NCBI RefSeq assembly: GCF_020026455.1
Contig: NZ_JAHHQJ010000004.1
Coordinates: 152,786 to 216,785, forward strand
Direction: 5' to 3'
DNA from: Alistipes sp.
Lineage (GTDB): Bacteria; Bacteroidota; Bacteroidia; Bacteroidales; Rikenellaceae
DNA: 64,000 nucleotides
The notes beneath the pieces are model-generated. The model had not been told where the DNA came from. It searched no databases and was given only the letters and a program-made list of their open reading frames with translations. The position numbers and the translations under genes were made by a program. Shown in pieces: positions 18,530-27,360 of this stretch; position 1 is the first letter of the stretch; each line of letters starts with the position of its first letter.

Positions 18530-18930
18530 CTTTTGTTTTTTATTTCCTTTAATTAATTTAAATAATAAAAAAGAAAAATAAATATAATAGCTGTTGATAC
18601 TGTTGACAACTGAGGATGTTATTTCTCAATCAACATTTTTTATTTTCCCTGTTTCTTATTTTGGTTTGTAATTTCGTCTAAATCACAAAGCTATAAAAAT
18701 AATTAACAATTGTTGAAACAGTTTGTCAACCTATCGACACTTTTTTGTTTTAAACATTTTCTTCCGGTTTTATCCTTTTTCGGGGGATAACAACTTCTCA
18801 AAACTATTTTTGTTTCCGGCGAAAATTCCATTATACCCGTTCTCTTTTTCGAAAAGCAAATTTTTCAGCTTCGACTTTTCATTCTTTTTCATCGGTTATC
18901 AACCCGGTTTTCGACAAGTTGTCAACCGTT
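18530..18930. other. Candidate chromosomal replication origin (oriC)
   Basis: About 390 gene-free bases, far more AT-rich than the surrounding genome. Nearest nadA is an almost pure A/T tract (18549-18590), a good candidate unwinding element. Seven DnaA-box-like 9-mers share TCAAC: TGTTGATAC 18592, TGTTGACAA 18601, CAATCAACA 18627, TGTTGAAAC 18711, TTGTCAACC 18723, TTATCAACC 18896 and TTGTCAACC 18919 (the first, second and fourth in reverse). An AACAATTGTT palindrome is at 18705-18714. G/C strand bias flips between nadA and mrp, and parS-type sites lie 6 kb away. Inferred from sequence; dnaA is not here, which is not unusual in this phylum. Confidence 0.75.
18686..18693 (-). promoter_or_regulatory. 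Candidate nadA promoter -7 element
   Basis: The minus strand reads TAGCTTTG, a match to TAnnTTTG, about 155 bases upstream of the nadA ATG. No good -33 is seen. It lies inside the proposed origin, so chance matches in AT-rich DNA are a real alternative. Confidence 0.4.
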
Positions 18931-19974
18931 TTTCATCACTTTACCGACAATCTTTTCAGCGAGCGCACGGTAGTGTTCCTCGACGCGGGAGTCGATTCCC
19001 GCCGCCGGAGTTCCCGCATCTCCTCCGTCCATGATCGACTGGATGATCGGTATTTCTCCCAGGAACTCCACACCGCTTTTTTCGGCATAGGCGCGTGCTC
19101 CGCCGTGGCCGAAGATGTAGTAGCGGTTTTCGGGCAGTTCGGCGGGCGTGAACCACGCCATGTTCTCGACGATGCCCGCCACGGGGATGTTGACATTCTG
19201 GTTGCGGAACATCTCCACACCGCGGACGACATCGGCCACGGCGATCTGCTGCGGCGTCGAGACAATCACTGCGGCGTCGATGTTCAGCTCGCCGATGATC
19301 GACAGGTGTACGTCGCCCGTGCCGGGAGGCAGGTCGGCCAGCAGGAAGTCCAGTGTCCCCCACTGGGTTTGGTGGATCATCTGTTTGAGGGCGTTGACGG
19401 CCATTGCGCCGCGCCAGAGCAGGGCGTCGGTGGGTTTGATGAAGAAGCCGATCGACATGAGCCTGATGTCCATCGATTCGGCCGGGACGATGTGGTCCAC
19501 CCCATCCTCGACGACGGCTTCGGGCATGTAACTTTCCACGCCGAACATTTTGGGCTGCGAAGGCCCGTAGATGTCCGCATCGAGGATGCCGACGCGGAAG
19601 CCCATGTTCCGCAGGGCAATGGCCAGGTTGGCCGTGACGGTGGATTTGCCTACCCCACCCTTGCCCGAGGCGATGGCGATCACCCGGGCGATGCCGCCCG
19701 TGGTGCTCTGCAATTTGGGTTCGGGACGCGGAGCCGCCCCGCCCTCCTTGATCACGATGAGCACCTCCGCATCCGGAAATGCCTCGCGCAGGACGGTTTC
19801 GGCCTGGTTCTTGATCTTGACCGCAAACGGATCGCGGGCCTTGGCGAAGCGCAGCACGACGGTGATTTTACCTTCGGCCGAGGCCATATGTTCGATGAAT
19901 CCGCTCGAGACGATGTCCTGCCCGGTTTCCGGGTGGACGACCGATGCAAGCAGGCGTTTGATTTTTTCTTCCAT
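18922..19974 (-). CDS. mrp: Mrp/NBP35-family Fe-S cluster carrier ATPase
   Basis: 350 residues from the Met of MEEKIKRLLASV; an upstream extension lacks family similarity. An N-terminal MIP18/DUF59 domain (about 1-85) precedes the P-loop ATPase with the deviant Walker A GKGGVGKST (about 105-113) and the downstream DLPPGTGDVHLS block. Mrp proteins carry or insert Fe-S clusters in the cytoplasm. The CxxC seen in many Mrp proteins is not evident. The stop codon overlaps the last DnaA-box-like 9-mer of the proposed origin. Confidence 0.95.
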   Translation of the reverse strand: MEEKIKRLLASVVHPETGQDIVSSGFIEHMASAEGKITVVLRFAKARDPFAVKIKNQAETVLREAFPDAEVLIVIKEGGAAPRPEPKLQSTTGGIARVIAIASGKGGVGKSTVTANLAIALRNMGFRVGILDADIYGPSQPKMFGVESYMPEAVVEDGVDHIVPAESMDIRLMSIGFFIKPTDALLWRGAMAVNALKQMIHQTQWGTLDFLLADLPPGTGDVHLSIIGELNIDAAVIVSTPQQIAVADVVRGVEMFRNQNVNIPVAGIVENMAWFTPAELPENRYYIFGHGGARAYAEKSGVEFLGEIPIIQSIMDGGDAGTPAAGIDSRVEEHYRALAEKIVGKVMKNG

Positions 19975-19995
19975 TGTCGTATTCAGTTTCTTCGG

Positions 19996-20026
19996 CAAAA
20001 ATATGAAAAAGCGAAACGGGTTCAAA
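19996..20026 (-). promoter_or_regulatory. mrp promoter
   Basis: On the minus strand, -33 TTTG (20023-20026) and -7 TATTTTTG (19996-20003) are separated by 19 bases, a full consensus match. The -7 ends 21 bases upstream of the ATG. Confidence 0.8.
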
Positions 20027-20153
20027 GCCGAATCGCAGGGTTTGGTAAAACGTTCCGGCAGCTAAAAGTGTCGTAACGACACCAAAGATAAGGCATATTT
20101 TATAAAATAAATATAGTATGCTCACTTTTTTTATCGAAAAACGATAAATTTTA

Positions 20154-20183
20154 TTTGTTTTTCGCGTAAAATAGCTATATTTG
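20154..20183 (+). promoter_or_regulatory. sppA promoter
   Basis: -33 TTTG at 20154-20157 and -7 TATATTTG at 20176-20183, 18 bases apart. The sppA ATG is 42 bases downstream. Confidence 0.8.
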
Positions 20184-20225
20184 CGTCAACGTACGGAAAA
20201 AGACAACAACAAAATAGAGCAAACT

Positions 20226-21992
20226 ATGAATTTTATCAAAACTTTTCTGGCTGGGCTTCTCGCGGTTGTCGTGGGTATGTTCCTGGTGTTTTTCCTGTGG
20301 ATTTTCGTTTTGCTGGGCGTTGCCGGCTCGATGGAAAAAAGTGTCGCGGTGCATCCCGAGTCGATTCTGAAAATCGACTTTTCGGAGGTGCTGACCGACG
20401 CCCCGTCGTCCGATCCGCTGGCGGGTATCGACCTGACGACGCTGCAGACCCAGCGGCAGCTGCCGCTTCTGAAGGCACTGCGCGCCCTTGAAGCCGCGCG
20501 TGACGACGACCGCATCAAGGGCATCTACCTGCGGATGAACGGTGCGGGCGGTGTGGCCGGCACTGCCCTCCTGGAGGAGCTGCGCGAGGCGCTCGTGGAG
20601 TTCAAGCAGAGCGGCAAATTCATCGTCGCCTACAACGAGGTCTATTCGCAGGGCAGCTATTACCTGGCTTCGGTCGCCGACAAGATCTACATGCAGCCCG
20701 AGGGTATGATGGAGTGGTCGGGACTGGCGATGAACCTGATGTTTTACAAGGGGCTGCTCGACAAACTCGACCTCAAGGTCGAGGTCTTCCGCCCCACGGC
20801 CTGCAAATACAAGAGCGCCGTTGAACCGTATATCTATGACAAGATGTCCGAGGCCAACCGCGAACAGATGCAGCAGTTCGTCGACTCGATGTGGAGCGTC
20901 ATTGCCGAAAGCGTTGCCGAGGCGCGCGGAATCGAGCTGAAGACGCTGAACGAAATGGCCGACCGGCTGGAGGTGTCGCTTCCCGACGAGGCACTCGAAA
21001 AAGGACTTGTCGACAGTCTGATCTACGAGGACCAGATGGAGGATGTCTTTGCCGAACTGGGTGTTTCCGACGATTGCGACTTCATCTCGCTGGGCGACTA
21101 CGCCTCGCAGGTGGGTGCCGATCTGAAGAACATCTCCGCCGACCAGGTGGCCATCGTCTATGCCGAAGGCCAGATCGTCGACGGCGAGGGCTATGGAGAG
21201 GAAATTTACGGCAATACGCTGGCTGCGAAGATTGCCTCCGTGCGCGAAAACGAGAAGGTGAAGGCCGTCGTGCTGCGTGTCAACTCCCCCGGCGGAAGCG
21301 CGCTGGCATCGGATATCATCTGGCGTGAGATCGAACTGCTGCGAGCCGAGAAGCCCGTCATCGTGTCGATGGGTTCCTATGCGGCCAGCGGCGGTTACTA
21401 CATCTCCTGCCCTGCCGATGTGATCGTGGCCGACAAGATGACCCTCACGGGTTCGATCGGTGTGTTCGGCATGTTCCCCGACACGCGCGAGGCCCTGAAA
21501 AACAAATTGGGCATCACCGTCGAAGGCGTGAAGAGCAATGCTTCGGCCGATTTTGCGGTCACCTCGCCGCTGACATCCCTGCAGCGGGCGATGATCATGC
21601 GCGGAGTCGATCGGGTGTACACCACCTTCACCAACCATGTGTCCGAGGGCCGCAACCTTCCGATCGAGAAGGTGTTGGACATCGCCGGCGGACGTGTCTG
21701 GCTGGGTAAGGATGCCCTGGAAATCGGTCTGATCGACAGCTACGGTGGATTGAAAACGGCCATTGCACTGGCCGTAGACAAGGCCGAACTGGGCGACAGC
21801 TACCGGGTTGTCGAAGTGAAGGATGAGCCGACGGGTTTCGCTGCCATCATCGCGTCGCTGAACGTAAGCGTCCGCGAGGCGTTCTTCCGTTCGGAACTGG
21901 GGCTGATGATGAAGGAGTACAAGACCGTGCGCGAGGCCCTGAGCCAGCAGGGTCTCCTGATGTACTCGCCCTGGAAGGTCGAGGTGCGTTGA
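20226..21992 (+). CDS. sppA: Signal peptide peptidase SppA, 67K type
   Basis: 588 residues from the ATG of MNFIKTFLAGLL; the first 32 residues form one membrane anchor. There are two tandem S49 (ClpP-like) domains, as in Escherichia coli SppA. The general-base Lys is expected in FRPTACKYKSAVEPY of the N-terminal half, and the nucleophile Ser in MGSYAASGGYYIS of the C-terminal half. It degrades cleaved signal peptides at the membrane. Its + strand is strongly G-rich compared with + strand genes left of 12 kb. A terminator follows 16 bases after the stop. Confidence 0.97.
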   Translation: MNFIKTFLAGLLAVVVGMFLVFFLWIFVLLGVAGSMEKSVAVHPESILKIDFSEVLTDAPSSDPLAGIDLTTLQTQRQLPLLKALRALEAARDDDRIKGIYLRMNGAGGVAGTALLEELREALVEFKQSGKFIVAYNEVYSQGSYYLASVADKIYMQPEGMMEWSGLAMNLMFYKGLLDKLDLKVEVFRPTACKYKSAVEPYIYDKMSEANREQMQQFVDSMWSVIAESVAEARGIELKTLNEMADRLEVSLPDEALEKGLVDSLIYEDQMEDVFAELGVSDDCDFISLGDYASQVGADLKNISADQVAIVYAEGQIVDGEGYGEEIYGNTLAAKIASVRENEKVKAVVLRVNSPGGSALASDIIWREIELLRAEKPVIVSMGSYAASGGYYISCPADVIVADKMTLTGSIGVFGMFPDTREALKNKLGITVEGVKSNASADFAVTSPLTSLQRAMIMRGVDRVYTTFTNHVSEGRNLPIEKVLDIAGGRVWLGKDALEIGLIDSYGGLKTAIALAVDKAELGDSYRVVEVKDEPTGFAAIIASLNVSVREAFFRSELGLMMKEYKTVREALSQQGLLMYSPWKVEVR

Positions 21993-22008
21993 TCCGGCAC
22001 TTGTTGTG

Positions 22009-22043
22009 AAAAAGAGGCGTCTCCGCAGGGGGCGCCTCTTTTT
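22009..22043 (+). terminator. Terminator after sppA
   Basis: A 13-bp stem (AAAAAGAGGCGTC paired with GGCGCCTCTTTTT, one G-U pair) with a nine-base loop ends in a T run. Confidence 0.9.
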
Positions 22044-22149
22044 CGGTTTGTCCGATCGGGCTGGAGCGAAGGGGTTTCGGGAATGTATCAGCAGGATGAA
22101 TTTTGAAGAGATATGTCCGATCGGTATATGAATATTTTGTGCTTTACAT

Positions 22150-22157
22150 TATCTTTG
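22150..22157 (+). promoter_or_regulatory. queD -7 element, almost abutting the ATG
   Basis: TATCTTTG ends only four bases before the queD start codon, so transcription would begin at or beside the ATG. No -33 TTTG at standard spacing was found. Confidence 0.6.
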
Positions 22158-22161
22158 CAAT

Positions 22162-22614
22162 ATGACAGTTATCAGATTGACCAAAGAATTTTCGTTCGAG
22201 GCGGCTCACGCGCTCGAAGGATACGACGGTCCGTGCCGTGAGATTCACGGGCACTCCTACCGTCTGTTTGTAACGGTTAAGGGTACTCCGACCGAAGATA
22301 CCTCCAATCCGAAATGCGGCATGGTGCTGGATTTCGGTCTATTGAAACAAATTGTCAGCGAGGAGATCGTCTCGCGTTTCGACCATGCGCTGGTGCTGCG
22401 CGCCTCGGAATCGGGTGAGGAATTTTTCCGCGTGCTGACCGAACGCTTCGGCAATGTGGTTACGGTGGACTACCAGCCCACGTGCGAGAACATGCTCGGC
22501 GATTTTGCCGTCCGCATTGCCGCGCGTCTTCCCGAGGGCGTAGCGCTCCACTCGCTGCGCCTGCACGAGACGGCGACATCGTTCGCCGAGTGGTTCGCCG
22601 AGGATAACAGGTAG
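22162..22614 (+). CDS. queD: 6-carboxytetrahydropterin synthase
   Basis: 150 residues. The family's zinc-binding His residues are visible in FSFEAAHALEGYDGPCREIHGHSY, with the catalytic Cys between them and later FDHALVLRASE. It converts dihydroneopterin triphosphate to 6-carboxytetrahydropterin, the second step of queuosine (7-deazaguanine) synthesis. FolE, which makes the substrate from GTP, is encoded 5 kb downstream at 27.4-28.0 kb. The start is fixed by the conserved N-terminus MTVIRLTKEFSFE. Confidence 0.95.
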   Translation: MTVIRLTKEFSFEAAHALEGYDGPCREIHGHSYRLFVTVKGTPTEDTSNPKCGMVLDFGLLKQIVSEEIVSRFDHALVLRASESGEEFFRVLTERFGNVVTVDYQPTCENMLGDFAVRIAARLPEGVALHSLRLHETATSFAEWFAEDNR

Positions 22615-22702
22615 GAGGACAAGACGACAATCCGGATGGGGCCGTTTGGTGGAAATGGCCGCAGCGGGGAAAACCAACTCTAACCAAGGCAACTTATCTG
22701 CT

Positions 22703-25579
22703 ATGAAAAAACTTTTTCTGGTCGACGCCTATGCGTTGATTTTCAAGTATTATTATGCTTTTTTGGGTCGTCCGATGCGTAATCGCACCGGGATGAACAC
22801 CTCTGTGGTCTTCGGCTTCGTGAAGTTCCTGCGTGACATTCAGAAACGCGAAAAACCCGATCTGTTGGGTGTGGCGTTCGATCCCAAGGGCGGCAGCTTC
22901 CGCTGCGATATTTTTCCGGAATACAAGGCCAACCGTTCCGAAACTCCCGAGGACATCGTGCTCTCGATCCCCTATGTGAAGCGGGTGCTCGACGCGATGT
23001 GCATTCCGATTCTCGAAGTGGCTGGTTATGAGGCCGACGACGTGATCGGAACCCTTTCGCAGAAGGGTATCGAAGCCGGTTACGACGTCTATATGGTGAC
23101 ACCCGACAAGGATTACGGCCAGTTGGTGCGCGACAACTGCCGCATCTACAAACAGCGGGGTGCCGAGGGCAGCATCGAGATCATCGACCGCGAGGCCATC
23201 CGCGAGAAGTATGGCATCGACGATCCGCAGCTGGTGCGCGACATCCTTGCGCTGTGGGGCGATGCCTCGGACAATATTCCGGGCGTTCCGGGCATCGGCG
23301 AGAAGAGCGCCTGTAAACTGGTCAGGGAGTGGGGAACGGTGGAAAACATCCTGGAGAATGTCGCCAAAATCCCCGGGAAGCAGGGCGAGAAGATCGCCGG
23401 ATGGGCCGACAACCTGCGTCTGGCCAAGCGCCTGACAACCATCTGTCTCGATGTGCCGATTCCTTTCAACGAAGAGGACCTCACGGTTTGCGACCCGCAT
23501 ATCGACGACCTGCGCGCGATCTTCGCCGAGTTGGATTTCAAGGCTTTCTTGAACGATCTGACGAACCTCGCACCTGCCGAGCTGCTTCCCGACGGTCCGC
23601 ATCAGGAGGCGCAGACCCAGCTGGCGGAGATGGCACGCGCCAAGTCGGCCGCGGCGAAGAAGGCCGCGCTGATGGGTCAGGGCAATCTGTTCGGCGAGCC
23701 TGTCGTGCCGCTTCCCGCGGCGCAGGAGGTTCCCGTCGCCGAACTGCAGGCCGAAGCCGAGGCGATGCAGTTGCGGACGGCCCAGACGACGCCCCACGAA
23801 TACCTCCTCGTGGAGAGTGCCGCACAGCTGCGCGAGGTGGTTGGCCTGGTGGGGAAATACCCCGAATTCTGTTTCGATACCGAGACCACGGGTCTCGACA
23901 TCTTCAACGACCGCATCGTCGGTCTGTCGCTCGCCGTGGAGCCGTTCAAGGCTTGGTATGTGCCCTTCCGGGAGGAGGATACGCCCGAATATGCATCGAT
24001 CGTGCGGCCGCTGTTCGAGGACGAAACGATCGCCAAGATCGGACAGAACATCAAATTCGACCTGATGGTGCTGCGCCGGCTGGGCATCACGATCCGGGGC
24101 CGCATGTACGACACGATGATCCTCCACTACCTGCTCGATCCCGAGTCGCGCCACAACATGAATGCCCTGGCGGAAAAATACCTTAATTACAAGCCCATCG
24201 AGATCGAATCGCTCATCGGCAAGGGCGCCAGGCAGCTGACGATGGACCTCGTGAATGTCGAACGTGTCAAGGAGTATGCCGCCGAGGATGCCGATGTCAC
24301 GCTGCAGCTCAAGCAGGTCCTCTACCCCATGGTCGAGCAGATCGGTCTCCGGCACCTCTATTTCGAGATCGAGGAGCCGATGATCGCCGTGCTGGCCGAT
24401 ATTGAAATGGCGGGCGTGAGGATCGACTCCGAAGCACTGGGTGTCTATGCCGTCGAGTTGAACCGCAAACTCTCCGAACTGGAGTCGGCAATCCGTGCGG
24501 AGGCAGGCGAGCCGAACCTCAACATCAACTCCGCGCGCCAGTTGGGCGAGGTGCTTTTCGGGAAAATGCGCATTGCCGAGAAGCCCAAGATGACCCGAAC
24601 CAAGCAGTTCTGCACCGACGAGGACTACCTCCAGTCATTCGCCCGCAAACACCGGATCGTCGATCTGATACTCGAATACCGGGGCGTGAAGAAATTGCTT
24701 TCGACCTATGTCGAGGCGCTTCCCCAGCTGGTCAACCGCTCGACGGGGCGCATCCACACCTCGTTCAACCAGGCCGTGACGGCTACGGGAAGACTTTCGT
24801 CGACGAGTCCCAACCTGCAGAATATCCCCGTTCGCGACGAGATGGGCCGCCGCATCCGCATGGCCTTCATCCCCTCGGACGACGATCACCTGCTGTTTTC
24901 GGCCGACTACAGCCAGATCGAACTGCGGCTGATGGCCCATCTTTCGGGCGATGAATCGCTGATTGCGGCCTTCGAGCACGGCGAGGACATCCACGCAGCC
25001 ACGGCGGCCAAGCTGTTCAACAAATCGCTTGAGGAGGTCACCTCCGAGGAGCGCCGCCGGGCCAAAACGGCCAATTTCGGCATCATCTACGGCATTTCGG
25101 CCTTTGGACTGAGCCAGCGGCTCGAAATTCCGCGCAAGGAGGCCAGGGAGATTATCGACGGCTATTTCGCCTCCTACCCCGGGGTCAAGAAGTATATGGA
25201 CGATGTGGTCGAGAAGGCCAGGGAGGAGGGGTTTGTGTCGACGATTTTCGGTCGCCGCCGCTACCTCAACGACATTTCGTCGCACAATGCTGTGGCCCGC
25301 GGTCTTGCCGAGCGCAACGCCGTGAATGCCCCGATCCAGGGATCGGCGGCCGACATCATGAAGATCGCCATGATCAACGTCTACCGGCGTTTCGCCGCCG
25401 AAGGCATCCGCTCGCGGGTGATCCTGCAGGTGCACGATGAACTGGTGGTCGATATGCTCCGCTCGGAACAGGAACGCGTCACAGCGATCGTCACCGAGTG
25501 CATGGAGTCCGCCGCGCAGCTCAAGGTCCGCCTGATCGCCGACGCCGGTGTGGGCGGGAACTGGCTGGAAGCGCATTGA
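22703..25579 (+). CDS. polA: DNA polymerase I
   Basis: 958 residues from the ATG of MKKLFLVDAYALIFKYYY. A 5'-nuclease domain (about 1-300) and a Gln/Ala-rich linker are followed by a 3'-5' exonuclease domain that keeps its acidic motif DTETTG (near residue 392) and YAAEDADVT, so proofreading is probably active. The family A polymerase domain ends with motif C VHDELVV. It removes RNA primers and fills gaps. It lies 88 bases after queD; no separate promoter is clear. Confidence 0.98.
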   Translation: MKKLFLVDAYALIFKYYYAFLGRPMRNRTGMNTSVVFGFVKFLRDIQKREKPDLLGVAFDPKGGSFRCDIFPEYKANRSETPEDIVLSIPYVKRVLDAMCIPILEVAGYEADDVIGTLSQKGIEAGYDVYMVTPDKDYGQLVRDNCRIYKQRGAEGSIEIIDREAIREKYGIDDPQLVRDILALWGDASDNIPGVPGIGEKSACKLVREWGTVENILENVAKIPGKQGEKIAGWADNLRLAKRLTTICLDVPIPFNEEDLTVCDPHIDDLRAIFAELDFKAFLNDLTNLAPAELLPDGPHQEAQTQLAEMARAKSAAAKKAALMGQGNLFGEPVVPLPAAQEVPVAELQAEAEAMQLRTAQTTPHEYLLVESAAQLREVVGLVGKYPEFCFDTETTGLDIFNDRIVGLSLAVEPFKAWYVPFREEDTPEYASIVRPLFEDETIAKIGQNIKFDLMVLRRLGITIRGRMYDTMILHYLLDPESRHNMNALAEKYLNYKPIEIESLIGKGARQLTMDLVNVERVKEYAAEDADVTLQLKQVLYPMVEQIGLRHLYFEIEEPMIAVLADIEMAGVRIDSEALGVYAVELNRKLSELESAIRAEAGEPNLNINSARQLGEVLFGKMRIAEKPKMTRTKQFCTDEDYLQSFARKHRIVDLILEYRGVKKLLSTYVEALPQLVNRSTGRIHTSFNQAVTATGRLSSTSPNLQNIPVRDEMGRRIRMAFIPSDDDHLLFSADYSQIELRLMAHLSGDESLIAAFEHGEDIHAATAAKLFNKSLEEVTSEERRRAKTANFGIIYGISAFGLSQRLEIPRKEAREIIDGYFASYPGVKKYMDDVVEKAREEGFVSTIFGRRRYLNDISSHNAVARGLAERNAVNAPIQGSAADIMKIAMINVYRRFAAEGIRSRVILQVHDELVVDMLRSEQERVTAIVTECMESAAQLKVRLIADAGVGGNWLEAH

Positions 25580-25679
25580 TTGGGAACAAGATACGTCGGT
25601 TGAGTCTTTGGCGCATCCGGAGCCGACATCCTTCAGGATCGGTCGTTCGACCCGGAGCGGCCGATTCCGGACGCAGGAA

Positions 25680-25709
25680 AACGCCGGACCCTGCAGCGGA
25701 TCCGGCGTT
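25680..25709. terminator. Bidirectional terminator between polA and the OMP gene
   Basis: A hairpin with arms AACGCCGGA and TCCGGCGTT separated by 12 bases. On the minus strand it is followed by TTTTCC, so it suits the leftward OMP gene as well as polA. Confidence 0.7.
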
Positions 25710-25733
25710 CCGGTGAGGCGTCACCCAATGGCG

Positions 25734-26360
25734 TCAGAAGGATATACCGACGCGTATTCCGAAATTGTTGATGTTGTCCATCGAGTAAGTCAGCACGTCG
25801 CCGCTGTTGGTCGAGTAGCTGTAATAGAGGGCTACGTGGAATCCCAGCCGATAGTCGGGCTTTGGGAATATCGACACGCCGATTTCGGGCGCAAGGTAGA
25901 ATCCCCAGGTGTCGGTGTACTGCTTGACGATGTAGTAGTAGGATGACATTTCGGCATAGTTGGCACCCAGCTTCAGACCCGCATAGGGCTGGAATACGCT
26001 GTTCGTAAGCCAGTTGTATCGTCCCGTGACACCAAACGGCAGCTGGAACAGAGCGTGTTTCTGATTGGTCGTCAGGGCCGATCCGTTGCCCAGGTCGAGG
26101 GTTTGGCGCGAAATGGTCTGGAGATTGGTCTGGTAGGAGATGAAGGGACCGACGGTGATGGCCGGCGTGACGAAGTATCCGCCTTCGAAGTTCATGCCCC
26201 AGCCCGAGGCCTTGTCAGCGAAATCGCCACCCAGGGGCACACCCACCTGCCAGTCGATGTTGATGTAGGTGTTGGGGAATACCTGTGCTTTTCCCGGCAT
26301 GGCCGCAGCGAGCATGAAGGCGCAGAAAGCGATGGTTTTGATGTATTTCGATGTTTTCAT
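25734..26360 (-). CDS. Small outer-membrane beta-barrel protein
   Basis: 208 residues: signal peptide (about 1-25, ending near GKAQ), then alternating hydrophobic/aromatic strands such as YNWLTNSVFQPYAGLKLGAN, ending in a terminal Phe (GIRVGISF), as expected for an outer-membrane barrel recognised by the BAM machinery. It resembles PorT/OmpA-like eight-stranded barrels of Bacteroidetes, but I cannot assign a family. It is 25 bases downstream of a DUF4136-like lipoprotein gene and probably co-transcribed with it. Confidence 0.8.
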   Translation of the reverse strand: MKTSKYIKTIAFCAFMLAAAMPGKAQVFPNTYINIDWQVGVPLGGDFADKASGWGMNFEGGYFVTPAITVGPFISYQTNLQTISRQTLDLGNGSALTTNQKHALFQLPFGVTGRYNWLTNSVFQPYAGLKLGANYAEMSSYYYIVKQYTDTWGFYLAPEIGVSIFPKPDYRLGFHVALYYSYSTNSGDVLTYSMDNINNFGIRVGISF

Positions 26361-26385
26361 GATCGGACGATTTTTTGCTGTTAAA

Positions 26386-27027
26386 CTATTTGGACAGGTA
26401 GGGTGACTGGTCGAAGGCCTGCTTGACGGCGGCGATCGTGCGCTGCTGGTTGAGGCTGGTGTCGGAGGTCAGCAGGCCGCCGATGAAGCTGTCCCACAGG
26501 ACCGTCAGTTTCTTGCCGCTCTGCTGGTCGGCCTGGAGGTCCAGCATTTCCAGCAGCAGTGAACCGGCCGTGTACCCGTAGTAAACGCTGTAGGGATAGT
26601 GCCATCCGGCCCAGTCGCCCCAGTAGCCGGGAGTCCAGTAGTAGGGATAGTACCACCACCAGTAGGGGGAGTCGTAGCCCACGAAATAGGTCACCTTGCG
26701 GACGTAGCTGAGCTGAATGCCCACATTGGCGGCGTTCTTGTTTTCGGTGCGCGTGTAGCCCGCATGGTTCATTTTTTCGACCACCGTGCCGATGATCGCC
26801 ATGGCGTCGGCGTCTTTCCAGTATTCGGTTTTGTTGCTGTTCCCGATGATCAGGATGCTGTCGGGGACATAGTAGGTGTCGATCGCCGTGAAGTTGGCGC
26901 CGGTATCGTGGGCGGTGTAGACCAGATAATCCCTGTGGAGATCTGACGTCGAGGGTTCTTTCTGGCACGAACAGAACGCAGCTACGAGGAGCGCGAGTGC
27001 GATGTAACGGATTTTTTTGACGTTCAT
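26386..27027 (-). CDS. DUF4136-like lipoprotein
   Basis: 213 residues from the ATG of MNVKKIRYIALALLVAAF; the signal peptide ends in a lipobox FCSC. The mature part contains a Tyr/Trp/Pro-rich central stretch (around YWWWYYPYYWTPGYWGDWAG) and the C-terminal pattern TIAAVKQAFDQSP typical of DUF4136 proteins. Function is unknown and the protein is probably attached to the outer membrane. Context with a small beta-barrel suggests an envelope pair. Confidence 0.78.
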   Translation of the reverse strand: MNVKKIRYIALALLVAAFCSCQKEPSTSDLHRDYLVYTAHDTGANFTAIDTYYVPDSILIIGNSNKTEYWKDADAMAIIGTVVEKMNHAGYTRTENKNAANVGIQLSYVRKVTYFVGYDSPYWWWYYPYYWTPGYWGDWAGWHYPYSVYYGYTAGSLLLEMLDLQADQQSGKKLTVLWDSFIGGLLTSDTSLNQQRTIAAVKQAFDQSPYLSK

Positions 27028-27148
27028 GGTGTTTGAAATTTTGTTGGTTTGCTGTCCTGTCTGTCGTTTCAAATTTCGTTCCCTCTGCGGGCGTTTTCCG
27101 GTGCATGGTCCGAAACATGTATAAACGAGCCGTTTTCGGGATGCGGAA

Positions 27149-27180
27149 AACCGGGACTTCCGTGTTCGGAAATCCCGGTT
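27149..27180 (-). terminator. Hairpin downstream of folE (second)
   Basis: Arms AACCGGGA and TCCCGGTT with an inner TTCCG/CGGAA pairing; on the minus strand it is followed by TTTTCC. It may be a backup terminator or a 5' structure of the next gene. Confidence 0.5.
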
Positions 27181-27310
27181 GAACGGGGCGTTTTGCGGGC
27201 CGGAGACCGAAGGACCCGCCTGTCGGGCTGCGGTTGCGGATCGGGTGGAAGCCGGGCCCGAAGCGGGTGCTGCAGCTCTGGAAGAGACGGTGGTGGCCCC
27301 GGAAAACGAA

Positions 27311-27343
27311 AAGATCCGCATACCTCGGCGGTGTGCGGACCTT
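27311..27343 (-). terminator. Terminator of folE
   Basis: On the minus strand, AAGGTCCGCA pairs with TGCGGATCTT (one G-U pair), 18 bases after the folE stop, and is followed by TTCG. Confidence 0.7.
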
Positions 27344-27360
27344 TAGTGCTGTTTTCGGGT

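Larger units (their letters stand above)
27028..27360. other. Intergenic region with two hairpins
   Basis: About 330 bases between the DUF4136-like gene start and the folE stop. It holds two hairpins described separately and presumably the promoter of the DUF4136-like/OMP pair, although no TAnnTTTG match is visible on the minus strand near the ATG. Confidence 0.5.
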
